The notes beneath the pieces are model-generated. The model was not told where the DNA came from and ran no database searches. It saw nothing but the letters and a program-made list of their open reading frames with translations. A program made the translations under genes and the position numbers. A DNA stretch of 16,439 nucleotides. It comes from UBA7803 sp036381275. GTDB lineage: Bacteria > Pseudomonadota > Gammaproteobacteria > Pseudomonadales > Azotimanducaceae. The stretch lies in NCBI GenBank assembly GCA_036381275.1, contig DASVDC010000048.1, positions 1 to 16,439 on the forward strand. The letters are read 5' to 3'. Of this stretch, positions 1 through 6,414 are shown piece by piece; positions within the stretch are counted from its first letter, which is position 1, and each line of letters starts with the position of its first letter.

Positions 1-35
1 GGCCCGGCCGCCGACGGGCGGCCCGGCCGCCGACG
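1..35. repeat. short GC-only tandem direct repeat
   Basis: A 16-base unit beginning GGCCCGGCC and ending CCGACG occurs at 1-16 and again at 20-35, so the period is 19 bases. The window starts inside or at the edge of this repeat, so its full length is unknown. It lies just past the dps stop codon. It could be the end of a repetitive coding tail of a neighbouring gene or a GC-rich intergenic repeat. Confidence 0.5.
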
Positions 36-39
36 CCCG

Positions 40-513
40 CTACAGCAGGCTGCGCAGCATCCAGGCGGCCTTCTCGTGCACCGCCATCCGCTCGGCCACC
101 AGGCTCACGGTCGATTCGTCACCCGCCTTTTGCGCGGCCGGCAGGATCTCGCGGCACGTGCGCACGACGATCTCGTTGGCGACCGTGAGGTCGCGGATCA
201 TCTCTTCGGCGCTCGGCTGGCCCGACGCCTCTTCGATGCTGGTCAGGTCGAGGAACTCGCGGAACGTGCCCGGCGCCGGAAAGCCCAGCGTGCGGATCCG
301 CTCGGCAATCGCGTCCACCGCGCCGGCGAGCTCGGTGTACTGTTCCTCGAACAACAGGTGCAGGTCGCGAAAGCGCGGCCCGGTGACGTTCCAGTGGTAG
401 CCGTGGGTCTTCAGGTACAGCGTGTAGCTGTCCGCGAGCAGGCGGGTGAGCCCGCTGGCGATCTTCTTGCGGTCGGCGTCTTCGAGACCGATGTTGATGT
501 CGAGCGCGGCCAT
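40..513 (-). CDS. dps: Dps/ferritin-like DNA-protection protein
   Basis: This 157-residue protein belongs to the Dps mini-ferritins, which form 12-mers that oxidise Fe(II) with hydrogen peroxide, store iron and protect the chromosome in the cytoplasm. The family signature HWNVTGPRF followed by LHLLFEEQY is clear. His40, His52, Glu56, Asp67 and Glu71 line up with the residues of the inter-subunit ferroxidase site of E. coli Dps; position 56 is Glu where E. coli has Asp. The lysine-rich DNA-binding N-terminal tail of E. coli Dps is absent, so DNA binding is uncertain. The ATG at 513 was chosen because GGAGGA lies 3 bases upstream (517-522 on this strand) and the family starts here; the frame stays open further upstream through a REP element, which is not coding. 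The length matches the family. An OxyR-like palindrome lies about 80-100 bases upstream. Confidence 0.92.
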   Translation of the reverse strand: MAALDINIGLEDADRKKIASGLTRLLADSYTLYLKTHGYHWNVTGPRFRDLHLLFEEQYTELAGAVDAIAERIRTLGFPAPGTFREFLDLTSIEEASGQPSAEEMIRDLTVANEIVVRTCREILPAAQKAGDESTVSLVAERMAVHEKAAWMLRSLL

Positions 514-592
514 GTGTCCTCCGAGGGCGGTTCGGTGCGCAGGAGTGTGCCTCGCCGGGCAGGAAAGGTGAAGTTGATTGTTTTTCCAGATC

Positions 593-611
593 CAATAGGC
601 AAGGTCTATTG
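593..611 (-). promoter_or_regulatory. candidate OxyR (LysR-type) operator upstream of dps
   Basis: CAATAG and CTATTG form perfect 6-base inverted arms separated by 7 bases. This is the ATAG-N7-CTAT element that makes up half of the established OxyR recognition sequence, and dps is a classic OxyR target in E. coli. It sits in a short AT-rich island (about 575-612) 80 bases upstream of the dps start. A second ATAG-N7-CTAT element at the expected spacing is not visible, so the full tetramer site would be degenerate on one side. LysR-type regulators other than OxyR could use such a site. Confidence 0.5.
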
Positions 612-623
612 ACCTTCCAGCCC

Positions 624-692
624 GCCCTGTGGGAGCGGCCTCCGGCCGCGAATGTCCGGAAAGTTCGCGGCCGGAGGCCGCTCCCACAGGGC
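624..692. repeat. REP pair (BIME-like), 29-base perfect inverted arms
   Basis: Arms 624-652 and 664-692 are perfect reverse complements around an 11-base spacer. Each arm carries the head GTGGGAG and an internal GCGGCC-TCC-GGCCGC hairpin, the layout of REP sequences known from Pseudomonas, which are mobilised by RAYT (REP-associated tyrosine) transposases. It lies between the pspC-like gene stop and the dps promoter region. No RAYT gene is in the window. It could also act as a bidirectional transcription barrier or mRNA stabiliser. Confidence 0.93.
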
Positions 693-716
693 AGGCGCCC
701 CACGGGCCGGCGGACG

Positions 717-926
717 TCACCGCTCGTCGAGCAGAATCCAGGCGATGAGGTAGACGGCGATCGCGACCTTCGGCAGAAACAACCCGGCCAACACGAAGCC
801 GACGCGGAGGAACGCCGGGTCGGTGCGCAGCGTGCCGGCCACGCCGGCGCAGACTCCGGCGATCCATCCCTGGTTGCGGTCGCGGTGGAACCGGCGGCGA
901 AGGCGGGTGAGGGCGGAATCGCTCAT
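717..926 (-). CDS. PspC-domain inner-membrane protein
   Basis: This is a 69-residue protein made almost only of a PspC domain. After a basic N-terminus (residues 1-20) comes the hallmark GWIAGVCAGVAGTL with RTDPAFLRV, then a hydrophobic stretch at about residues 42-66 that forms one or two membrane passes. PspC proteins take part in the phage-shock response to inner-membrane damage in enterobacteria; many short stand-alone copies have no tested role. pspA, pspB and pspF are not in the window, so a phage-shock function is not established. The start lies 4 bases after the stop of the upstream small membrane protein, and a GGAG sequence about 10 bases before the ATG supports it. The two genes are probably one operon. 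Confidence 0.85.
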   Translation of the reverse strand: MSDSALTRLRRRFHRDRNQGWIAGVCAGVAGTLRTDPAFLRVGFVLAGLFLPKVAIAVYLIAWILLDER

Positions 927-930
927 GGTC

Positions 931-1143
931 TCAACGCTCCGGGCGCGCGATCAGCGCATCGAGTAACGAAAGCGCCTCGGCGAGCCCGGTCTCCGCGGCG
1001 GTCTCGATGGACACGGTCGTCGCGAGCGGCGTGGTGCCGGCGACGGCGACGCCGACTGCGACGAAGAACGCGGTCAGCAACAGGATCGCCGCGATGGTGC
1101 TTCTGGGAGCGCGGATGCGGGAGAGGCGAAACGTCGGGTTCAT
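931..1143 (-). CDS. small single-helix membrane or secreted protein, unknown function
   Basis: I do not recognise this 70-residue protein. A basic N-terminus (residues 1-14, several Arg) is followed by a strong hydrophobic helix at about 16-36, then a mostly polar, Ala/Thr/Glu-rich tail of about 34 residues that would lie in the periplasm. It could also be an uncleaved signal anchor. The ATG at 1143 is preferred; an upstream GTG at 1182 would add 13 residues, but neither has a strong ribosome site (a weak AAGTGA precedes the ATG). It ends 4 bases before the PspC-domain gene and is likely cotranscribed with it. That linkage is the only functional hint. Confidence 0.6.
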   Translation of the reverse strand: MNPTFRLSRIRAPRSTIAAILLLTAFFVAVGVAVAGTTPLATTVSIETAAETGLAEALSLLDALIARPER

Positions 1144-1257
1144 GGCGGTCACTTTCGAACGGTTCCCTGTTCCTACGCGCACCGCCGTTTCATGAACCGT
1201 GCCACGCCTTGTTTCAAGCCAAGCATGTTAAAAATCAATAGCTTACGATTTGTGGTC

Positions 1258-1288
1258 AGTGTCCGCGGACACTGTCCGGACGTGTCCG
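1258..1288. promoter_or_regulatory. clustered TGTCCG palindromes, candidate operator
   Basis: AGTGTCCGCGGACACT (1258-1273) is a perfect 16-base palindrome. It is followed directly by the 8-base palindrome GTCCGGAC (1274-1281) and then by a third GTGTCCG half-site (1282-1288). The cluster sits in the divergent region between the small membrane protein (start 1143) and the CoA-transferase (start 1383), next to an AT-rich patch at about 1225-1252 that could hold a promoter. Dyad symmetry of this size is typical of a dimeric repressor site such as those of TetR or GntR-type regulators. The regulator is not identifiable here. Confidence 0.45.
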
Positions 1289-1382
1289 TGGTCGGCCTCA
1301 CCAACTGGTGGGCGTTTCCGCCATCGCACTGCCCGCGCGGCGGTCGGGTAGACTCGTCGCGACGGATCACGGAGGTGCGGTG

Positions 1383-2534
1383 ATGGCGGGACCGCTGGCG
1401 GGCGTTCGGGTCGTGGACCTGACGAGCATGATCTCTGGGCCGGTGGCGACGATGCTGCTCGGTGATCAGGGCGCGGACGTGATCAAGGTCGAGCCGCCGG
1501 AGGGCGATCTGGTTCGGCGCCTCGGCGCCGGCGAACAGGGTCTGACGGCGACCTTCGTCTCCGCGAACCGCAGCAAGCGCAGCCTCTGCCTCGACCTCAA
1601 GACCGCGCGGGGCCGTTCCGTGCTCGAGCGGCTGATCGGCACCGCCGACGTGTTCGTGCAGAACTTCCGGCCGGGCACGGCCGAGCGGATGGGGCTCGGG
1701 GAAGCGGCACTGCGCCGGCTTCGCCCCGACATCGTCTACGTCTCGATCAGCGGCTTCGGCGAGACGGGTCCGTACGCCGGCAAGCGGGTCTACGACCCCG
1801 TGATCCAGGCGCTGTCGGGCCTCGCCGCGATCCAGAAGGACGGCGAGACCGGGCGGCCGCGCATGGTGCGCACGATCATTCCCGACAAGACCACGGCGCT
1901 CGCGGCGGCTCAGGCGATCACCGCCGCGCTGTTCGCGCGCGAGCGCACCGGCCAGGGTCAGCACGTGCGGCTCGCGATGCTCGACGCGATGATCGCGTAC
2001 CTGTGGCCGGAAGGACTCGCCGGCTACACGTTCGTCGGCCGGGAAATCCACGACTCGCGCGCCCAGCTCGCCCAGGACCTGATTTTCGCGACCCGCGACG
2101 GCTTCATCACCACCGGCGCCGTGTCGGACGCCGAATGGCAGGGGCTCTGCCGCGCGCTGGAGCGCACCGACTGGCTCGACGACCCGCGTTTCGCGACCCC
2201 GGGCGGCCGCGTCGTCCACGTGCGCGAGCGGCTCGCGCTGATGGCCGAGGTGCTCACCGGCCGCACCACGGCCGAATGGCTGGAACGGCTCGATGCCGAG
2301 GGCGTGCCCTGCGCGCCGGTGCTGGAGCGCCACGAGGTGTTCGAGCACCCGCAGGTGAAGGTCAACGGCACCGTCGTCGAGGTCGACCACCCGGCGGCGG
2401 GCCGGATCCGCCAGCCCCGACCCGCCGCGCGCTTCGACCGGACGCCGGCGGAACCGGTGCGGCAGGCGCCGCTGCTCGGTGAGCACAACCGGGAGATCCT
2501 GGCGGAGCTCGGATTCCCCGCTGACGAAGGCTGA
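1383..2534 (+). CDS. family III CoA-transferase (CaiB/BaiF type)
   Basis: This 383-residue cytoplasmic enzyme is of the normal length for family III CoA-transferases, which move CoA between carboxylic acids through an aspartyl-CoA intermediate; the family also holds alpha-methylacyl-CoA racemases. The N-terminal Rossmann half shows LAGVRVVDLT, GDQGADVIKVEPP and FVQNFRPG. Asp138, in the VYDPVIQALSG motif, aligns with the catalytic aspartate of the family. The C-terminal part has the usual RQPRPAARFD and PLLGEHN segments. The ATG at 1383 has GGAGG at 1371-1375. An earlier in-frame ATG at 1308 precedes the ribosome site and is less likely. Donor and acceptor acids cannot be read from sequence. 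It stands alone on the plus strand, downstream of the TGTCCG palindrome cluster. Confidence 0.9.
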   Translation: MAGPLAGVRVVDLTSMISGPVATMLLGDQGADVIKVEPPEGDLVRRLGAGEQGLTATFVSANRSKRSLCLDLKTARGRSVLERLIGTADVFVQNFRPGTAERMGLGEAALRRLRPDIVYVSISGFGETGPYAGKRVYDPVIQALSGLAAIQKDGETGRPRMVRTIIPDKTTALAAAQAITAALFARERTGQGQHVRLAMLDAMIAYLWPEGLAGYTFVGREIHDSRAQLAQDLIFATRDGFITTGAVSDAEWQGLCRALERTDWLDDPRFATPGGRVVHVRERLALMAEVLTGRTTAEWLERLDAEGVPCAPVLERHEVFEHPQVKVNGTVVEVDHPAAGRIRQPRPAARFDRTPAEPVRQAPLLGEHNREILAELGFPADEG

Positions 2535-2558
2535 CACGCCGGCCGGCGGGTCGGATCG

Positions 2559-2585
2559 TAAAGTTTCCGGCGGAACCCTCGAATC
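2559..2585 (+). promoter_or_regulatory. candidate sigma-28 (FliA) promoter before the GGDEF gene
   Basis: TAAAGTTT at 2559-2566 matches all eight bases of the FliA -35 consensus. After exactly 11 bases comes CTCGAATC (2578-2585) where GCCGATAA is expected; only the central CGA matches. The position, about 42 bases before the diguanylate cyclase ATG, is suitable. The -10 half is weak, so this remains a candidate. Confidence 0.35.
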
Positions 2586-2626
2586 TGGTCTAGATTTCGG
2601 GGTGAAAGGGAACGATCCGACCCGGT

Positions 2627-3673
2627 ATGCAGAGCGTGTCCTTCAACGTCTCGGTCCAGGAATCCCACGCGGTGCTGCGCAGGGTGCTGCCGCTGATGAG
2701 TCAGCAGCGGGTGCCGACCATCCCGCAGAACTACGCGATCTGGTACGACTACATCTGCCAGGGCGATCCGCGCCTGGTGGCGGAGCTGGACCAGCGCATG
2801 GCCGAGGGGCGTGCGTTTTCGCCCGAGGTCTGCGAAGCGCTGTACGAGAAGTACGTCCTGTCGCCGCTCAAGGCCGAGGTGGCCGAGATTCAGGGCGTGA
2901 TGCGGCAGGCGGTGGCCACCATGCTGAGCGAGCTCGGCCGCCTCGACGACGATCTCGGCAGCTTCGCGAGCGTGCTCGACGACGCGAACGCGGCGCTGCA
3001 GCGCAGCCCCACCCAGCAGGACCTGGTCTCGCTGGTCGCCCGGCTGGTGCGCGAGACCTGTACGACCCGGCAGCGCAGCCGCGAGGTGGAAGCCGCGCTG
3101 CAGACCATGGCCGAAGAGCTCACCGCGCTGCGGGCGCAGGTGGATGCGCTGTCGCGTGACTCGCGCATCGATGCGCTCACCGGCGTGCCGAACCGGCGCG
3201 CGTTCGACGAGACCCTGGTGCGGATGACCCGCGAGGCGGCGCGCGGTGCGGGTGATCTCTGCCTGGTGCTCGCGGACGTCGATCGCTTCAAGGCGTTCAA
3301 CGACGCCTACGGCCACCCAGTGGGCGATCAGGTGCTGCGCTTCGTCGCGCAGGAGCTCGAGCAGTGCGTGAAGGGGCGCGATCTGGTCGCGCGCTACGGC
3401 GGCGAGGAGTTCGCGATCCTGCTGCCGGCGACGTCGTACAACGGCGCGCTGATGCTGGCGGAGAGCATTCGGGCGATCGTCGAGGCACAGGTGGTGGAGC
3501 TCGAGGACGGCCGCTCGGTGGACGAGCTGACCGTCTCGATGGGCGTCGCGCAGTACCGGCCGGGCGAGGAGCCGACGGAGCTCGTGGCACGCGCGGACGC
3601 GTGCCTCTATCAGTCGAAGCTGCAGGGCCGCAACCGCGTCACCGGAGAGCGCGATCTCGACGTCGCGGCCTGA
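2627..3673 (+). CDS. GGDEF diguanylate cyclase with non-canonical I-site
   Basis: This 348-residue protein joins two GTP molecules into the second messenger c-di-GMP. Residues 1-160 form a helical N-terminal region with the motif PTIPQNYAIWYDY, seen in a group of stand-alone bacterial cyclases; its ligand is unknown and no membrane helix or signal peptide is present, so it should be cytosolic. A short coiled linker at about 155-178 precedes the GGDEF domain (about 180-340), which starts with DALTGVPNRRAF. The active loop is RYGGEEF (256-262), an active form. At the inhibitory site, where RxxD is usual, the sequence is KGRD (249-252), so the arginine is replaced by lysine and product inhibition may be weak. 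The ribosome site is poor (AAAGGGA about 17 bases upstream). No EAL domain is present. Confidence 0.93.
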   Translation: MQSVSFNVSVQESHAVLRRVLPLMSQQRVPTIPQNYAIWYDYICQGDPRLVAELDQRMAEGRAFSPEVCEALYEKYVLSPLKAEVAEIQGVMRQAVATMLSELGRLDDDLGSFASVLDDANAALQRSPTQQDLVSLVARLVRETCTTRQRSREVEAALQTMAEELTALRAQVDALSRDSRIDALTGVPNRRAFDETLVRMTREAARGAGDLCLVLADVDRFKAFNDAYGHPVGDQVLRFVAQELEQCVKGRDLVARYGGEEFAILLPATSYNGALMLAESIRAIVEAQVVELEDGRSVDELTVSMGVAQYRPGEEPTELVARADACLYQSKLQGRNRVTGERDLDVAA

Positions 3674-3709
3674 CGGGGTCTTCTTCGTGGTGGGGGCGGC
3701 TTCATCTCT

Positions 3710-3767
3710 GTGGGAGCGGCCTCCGGCCGCGAACTTCCGGCCATTCGCGGCCGGAGGCCGCTCCCAC
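3710..3767. repeat. REP pair (BIME-like), 24-base perfect inverted arms
   Basis: Arms 3710-3733 and 3744-3767 are perfect reverse complements with a 10-base spacer containing TTCCGG. They have the same GTGGGAG head and GCGGCC-TCC-GGCCGC core as the element at 624-692. It fills most of the space between the diguanylate cyclase stop and the acyl-CoA ligase start, where it could attenuate read-through. Confidence 0.93.
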
Positions 3768-3813
3768 GAGGCCGCACCTCGGTAGAATGCCCGCTTTTGG
3801 GCTCGAACGACCT

Positions 3814-5364
3814 ATGCGACTGACCCAGGGTATCCACCGCGCCGTGCAACTCTATCGCGATCGGCCTGCGCTGCTGGCGGACGGTTGGCGCGTGAGCTGG
3901 CGGGATTTCGCCGAGCGCGTGGCGCGGCTCGCAGGCGTGTTCGCGGCGCACGGCATCGAACCCGGTGACCGGGTGGCGATGCTGGCCGCGAATTCGCCGC
4001 GCTACATGGAGTTCTACTTCGCGACGCTCTGGGCCGGTGCGGTGATGGTGCCCGTGAACACCCGCTGGTCGCTGCCCGAGAAGCTCCATTGTCTGAACGA
4101 CAGCGGCGCCCGGCTGCTGCTCGTCGACGCCGCCCATCACGACGACGCCCGGCGGCTTCGCCAGGAATGCCCGCAGCTCGAACGGGTGCTGCACGCCGAC
4201 GACGCTCCGGCCGGCGAGCTCGACGATTGCGAGCAGCTGCTCGAGCGCCACGATCCGATCCCGGACGCGATGCGCGGCGGCAGCGACCTCGCGGCGCTGT
4301 TCTATACCGGCGGCACCACCGGCCGCGCCAAGGGCGTGATGCTGAGTCACGACAACTTCGTGGCGAACTCGATGACGGCGCTGGTCAATCTCGGCATCCG
4401 CGACGACAGCGTGCACCTGCACGTCGCGCCGCTGTTCCACGTCGCCGGCGGCTCGCGGGTGTTCACCACCACGGTGGCGGGCGGCACCCACGCGGTGATC
4501 CCGCGCTTCGAGCCGGAGCTGTTCCTGGATGCGATCGAGCGCTTCCGGGTGACGGTGACCGTGGTCGTGCCGTCGATGCTCAACACGCTGATCGAGTACC
4601 CGGATCTCGACCGCTTCGATCTGTCGAGCCTGAAGCTCCTGACCTACGGCGCGTCGCCGATGCCCGAGGCGCTGCTGCGCCGGGCGATGGCGCGGCTGCC
4701 GGGCGTCGAGTTCCTGCAGTCCTACGGCATGACCGAGCTGTCGCCGGTGGCGACCATGCTCGGTCCGCGCTACCACGTATTCGAGGGCCCGAACGCGGGC
4801 AAGATCCGCTCCGCGGGCCAGGCCGTGTTCAACGCCGACGTCGCGGTGCTGGATCCCGACGGCCGGCCGTTGCCGCCGGGCGAGGTCGGGGAGATCTGCG
4901 TGCGCGGGCCGATGGTGATGCAGGGCTACTGGCGCCAGCCGGAGCTGACGGCCGAGGCGCTGCGCGGCGGCTGGATGCACACCGGCGATGCCGGTTATCT
5001 GGACGAGGACGGGTTCCTGTTCCTGGTCGACCGGATCAAGGACATGATCATCAGCGGTGGCGAGAACGTCTATTCAGCCGCCGTCGAGAACGTCATCCAC
5101 CGGTTTCCCGGGGTTCACGAGTGCGCGGTGATCGGTATACCGAGCGAGCGCTGGGGCGAGGCGGTGCACGCGATCGTCGTGCCGAAGAGCGGCGCCGAGA
5201 TCGACGTGCAGGCGCTGCTCGCGCATTGCCGCGCGGAGCTCGCGGGCTATGAATGCCCGAAGTCGGTGGAGATCCGCCGGGAGCCGCTGCCACGCAGCGG
5301 CGCGGGCAAGACGCTGAAGACCGAGCTGCGCCGGCCGTTCCGGTCGGCGGAGTCGGCGGAATGA
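3814..5364 (+). CDS. AMP-forming acyl-CoA synthetase (FadD-like)
   Basis: This 516-residue adenylate-forming enzyme activates a carboxylic acid with ATP and CoA to an acyl-CoA. The phosphate-binding loop is YTGGTTGRAKG (164-174), followed by YGMTE (304-308), the TGD motif near 390-392, the hinge region around DRIKD (406-410) and the C-terminal catalytic lysine Lys499 in PRSGAGKTLK. Length and order are normal. The start MRLTQGIHRAVQ resembles that of many FadD-like ligases; an in-frame ATG at 3787 would add nine residues, and neither start has a clear ribosome site. Its stop overlaps the start of the next gene in an ATGA, showing translational coupling to the DUF3187 protein. The acid substrate cannot be deduced. 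A fatty acid, aromatic or steroid side-chain acid are all possible. Confidence 0.92.
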   Translation: MRLTQGIHRAVQLYRDRPALLADGWRVSWRDFAERVARLAGVFAAHGIEPGDRVAMLAANSPRYMEFYFATLWAGAVMVPVNTRWSLPEKLHCLNDSGARLLLVDAAHHDDARRLRQECPQLERVLHADDAPAGELDDCEQLLERHDPIPDAMRGGSDLAALFYTGGTTGRAKGVMLSHDNFVANSMTALVNLGIRDDSVHLHVAPLFHVAGGSRVFTTTVAGGTHAVIPRFEPELFLDAIERFRVTVTVVVPSMLNTLIEYPDLDRFDLSSLKLLTYGASPMPEALLRRAMARLPGVEFLQSYGMTELSPVATMLGPRYHVFEGPNAGKIRSAGQAVFNADVAVLDPDGRPLPPGEVGEICVRGPMVMQGYWRQPELTAEALRGGWMHTGDAGYLDEDGFLFLVDRIKDMIISGGENVYSAAVENVIHRFPGVHECAVIGIPSERWGEAVHAIVVPKSGAEIDVQALLAHCRAELAGYECPKSVEIRREPLPRSGAGKTLKTELRRPFRSAESAE

Positions 5365-6383
5365 CCCGCGCGTGGCCGGTGCCGCTGGTGCTGCTCGCCG
5401 CGCTGCTGGCGCCGAGCAGTGCGCGCCCGGATGCGGCCGTTGGGAGGGCCGAACCGGAACCGTCATCGGCGGGGGCCGCGCCGCTGCCGGTGCGCAATCT
5501 CTCGCCGCTGGCCCAGGTGCTCGGACTGCCGCACGCGCAGGGCGAGCGGGTCGCGGCGCGGCTGCAGAGCGCGATCACGGTGGAGCACTCCAACAACTTC
5601 ACCGCCGACGAGGCGGGCGAGACCGCGGTGGTGTTCGACGGCTCCACCACGGTGACCACGCTGGGGCTCCACGGCGGGTTCGGCGAGCGTTGGGAATGGG
5701 CGATCGAGATCCCCTACGTGCACCACGGCGGCGGCTTCACCGACGGCTTCATCGAGGACTATCACGACCTGTTCGGCTTCCCCGACGGCGACCGCGACGA
5801 AGCGCCGCGGGATCGGATCGACTATCGGATGGCGGCGGCAGGCCACGCGTACCTGAACGTCACGGATCGGGAAAGCGGCATCGGCGATCTGCGGCTGCAG
5901 CTCGGCCACGTACTGCACCAGACGACGGGACGGCAGCTCCTCGCGCGGGCGATGATCGAGCTCCCCACCGGCGACGAGGAGACGCTCACCGGTTCCGGCA
6001 GCACCGACGCATCGTTCTGGCTCGAGCTCGTGGAAGCCCGGTGGCTCGCGCGCTGGAACGCGACGGTGACGGCCGCCGGCGGCGTCACCTTCATCGGCGA
6101 CGAGCTGGTGCCGGACCAACGCTCCGCGGTCGGCACCGCGCACCTCGGCGTGCACGTCCCCGTCGGCCGGCGCGTGACGCTGCGCGGGCAGCTCGACGGC
6201 CACAGCGAGCTGGTGCAGAGCGATCTGGAGCCCTTCCGCGGGGCGGCGCTGCTCGGCACCCTCGGCGCCACCATCGCGCTGTCGTCCGCGGTGCAGCTCG
6301 ACCTCGGGCTGGTGGAGGATCTCACGCCGGAGCGGGCGCCGGACGTGGTCTTCCTGATCGGATTGCGCGTGCCCTTCCGATGA
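5361..6383 (+). CDS. DUF3187-family outer-membrane protein
   Basis: This 340-residue protein has a Sec signal peptide (hydrophobic residues 5-17, likely cut near residue 21 after SSA). The mature start carries PLPVRNLSPLAQVLGLP, which I recognise as the conserved beginning of the DUF3187 family. ESGIGDLRLQLG and many alternating hydrophobic stretches ending in an aromatic C-terminus (PFR) suggest an outer-membrane beta-barrel. The family has no established function. The start is fixed by the ATGA overlap with the upstream acyl-CoA ligase; a longer in-frame start at 5253 would bury the signal peptide and is rejected. Position between a fatty acid ligase and GlpD suggests, as inference only, a part in uptake of lipid-derived compounds. 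Confidence 0.8.
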   Translation: MTRAWPVPLVLLAALLAPSSARPDAAVGRAEPEPSSAGAAPLPVRNLSPLAQVLGLPHAQGERVAARLQSAITVEHSNNFTADEAGETAVVFDGSTTVTTLGLHGGFGERWEWAIEIPYVHHGGGFTDGFIEDYHDLFGFPDGDRDEAPRDRIDYRMAAAGHAYLNVTDRESGIGDLRLQLGHVLHQTTGRQLLARAMIELPTGDEETLTGSGSTDASFWLELVEARWLARWNATVTAAGGVTFIGDELVPDQRSAVGTAHLGVHVPVGRRVTLRGQLDGHSELVQSDLEPFRGAALLGTLGATIALSSAVQLDLGLVEDLTPERAPDVVFLIGLRVPFR

Positions 6384-6414
6384 GCCCGTCGATGCCGATG
6401 AGTGGCCGAATCCG

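Noticed and set aside
624..692. REP hairpin as an intrinsic terminator
   Set aside because: The arms are strong but no T-run follows on either strand, and the same sequence occurs elsewhere, even inside a gene. It is better explained as a REP pair.
514..867. N-terminal extension of the Dps frame through the REP element
   Set aside because: The extension is a translation of REP and intergenic DNA. The ATG at 513 has a strong ribosome site and fits the family start.
1173..2537. Long minus-strand open frame of 454 codons opposite the CoA-transferase
   Set aside because: Composition is rich in Arg, His and Ala with no family motifs; it mirrors a clear CoA-transferase on the other strand, as expected in very GC-rich DNA.
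5253..5360. Earlier start for the DUF3187 protein
   Set aside because: It would place 36 polar residues before a clear signal peptide; the ATGA coupling at 5361 is the better start.
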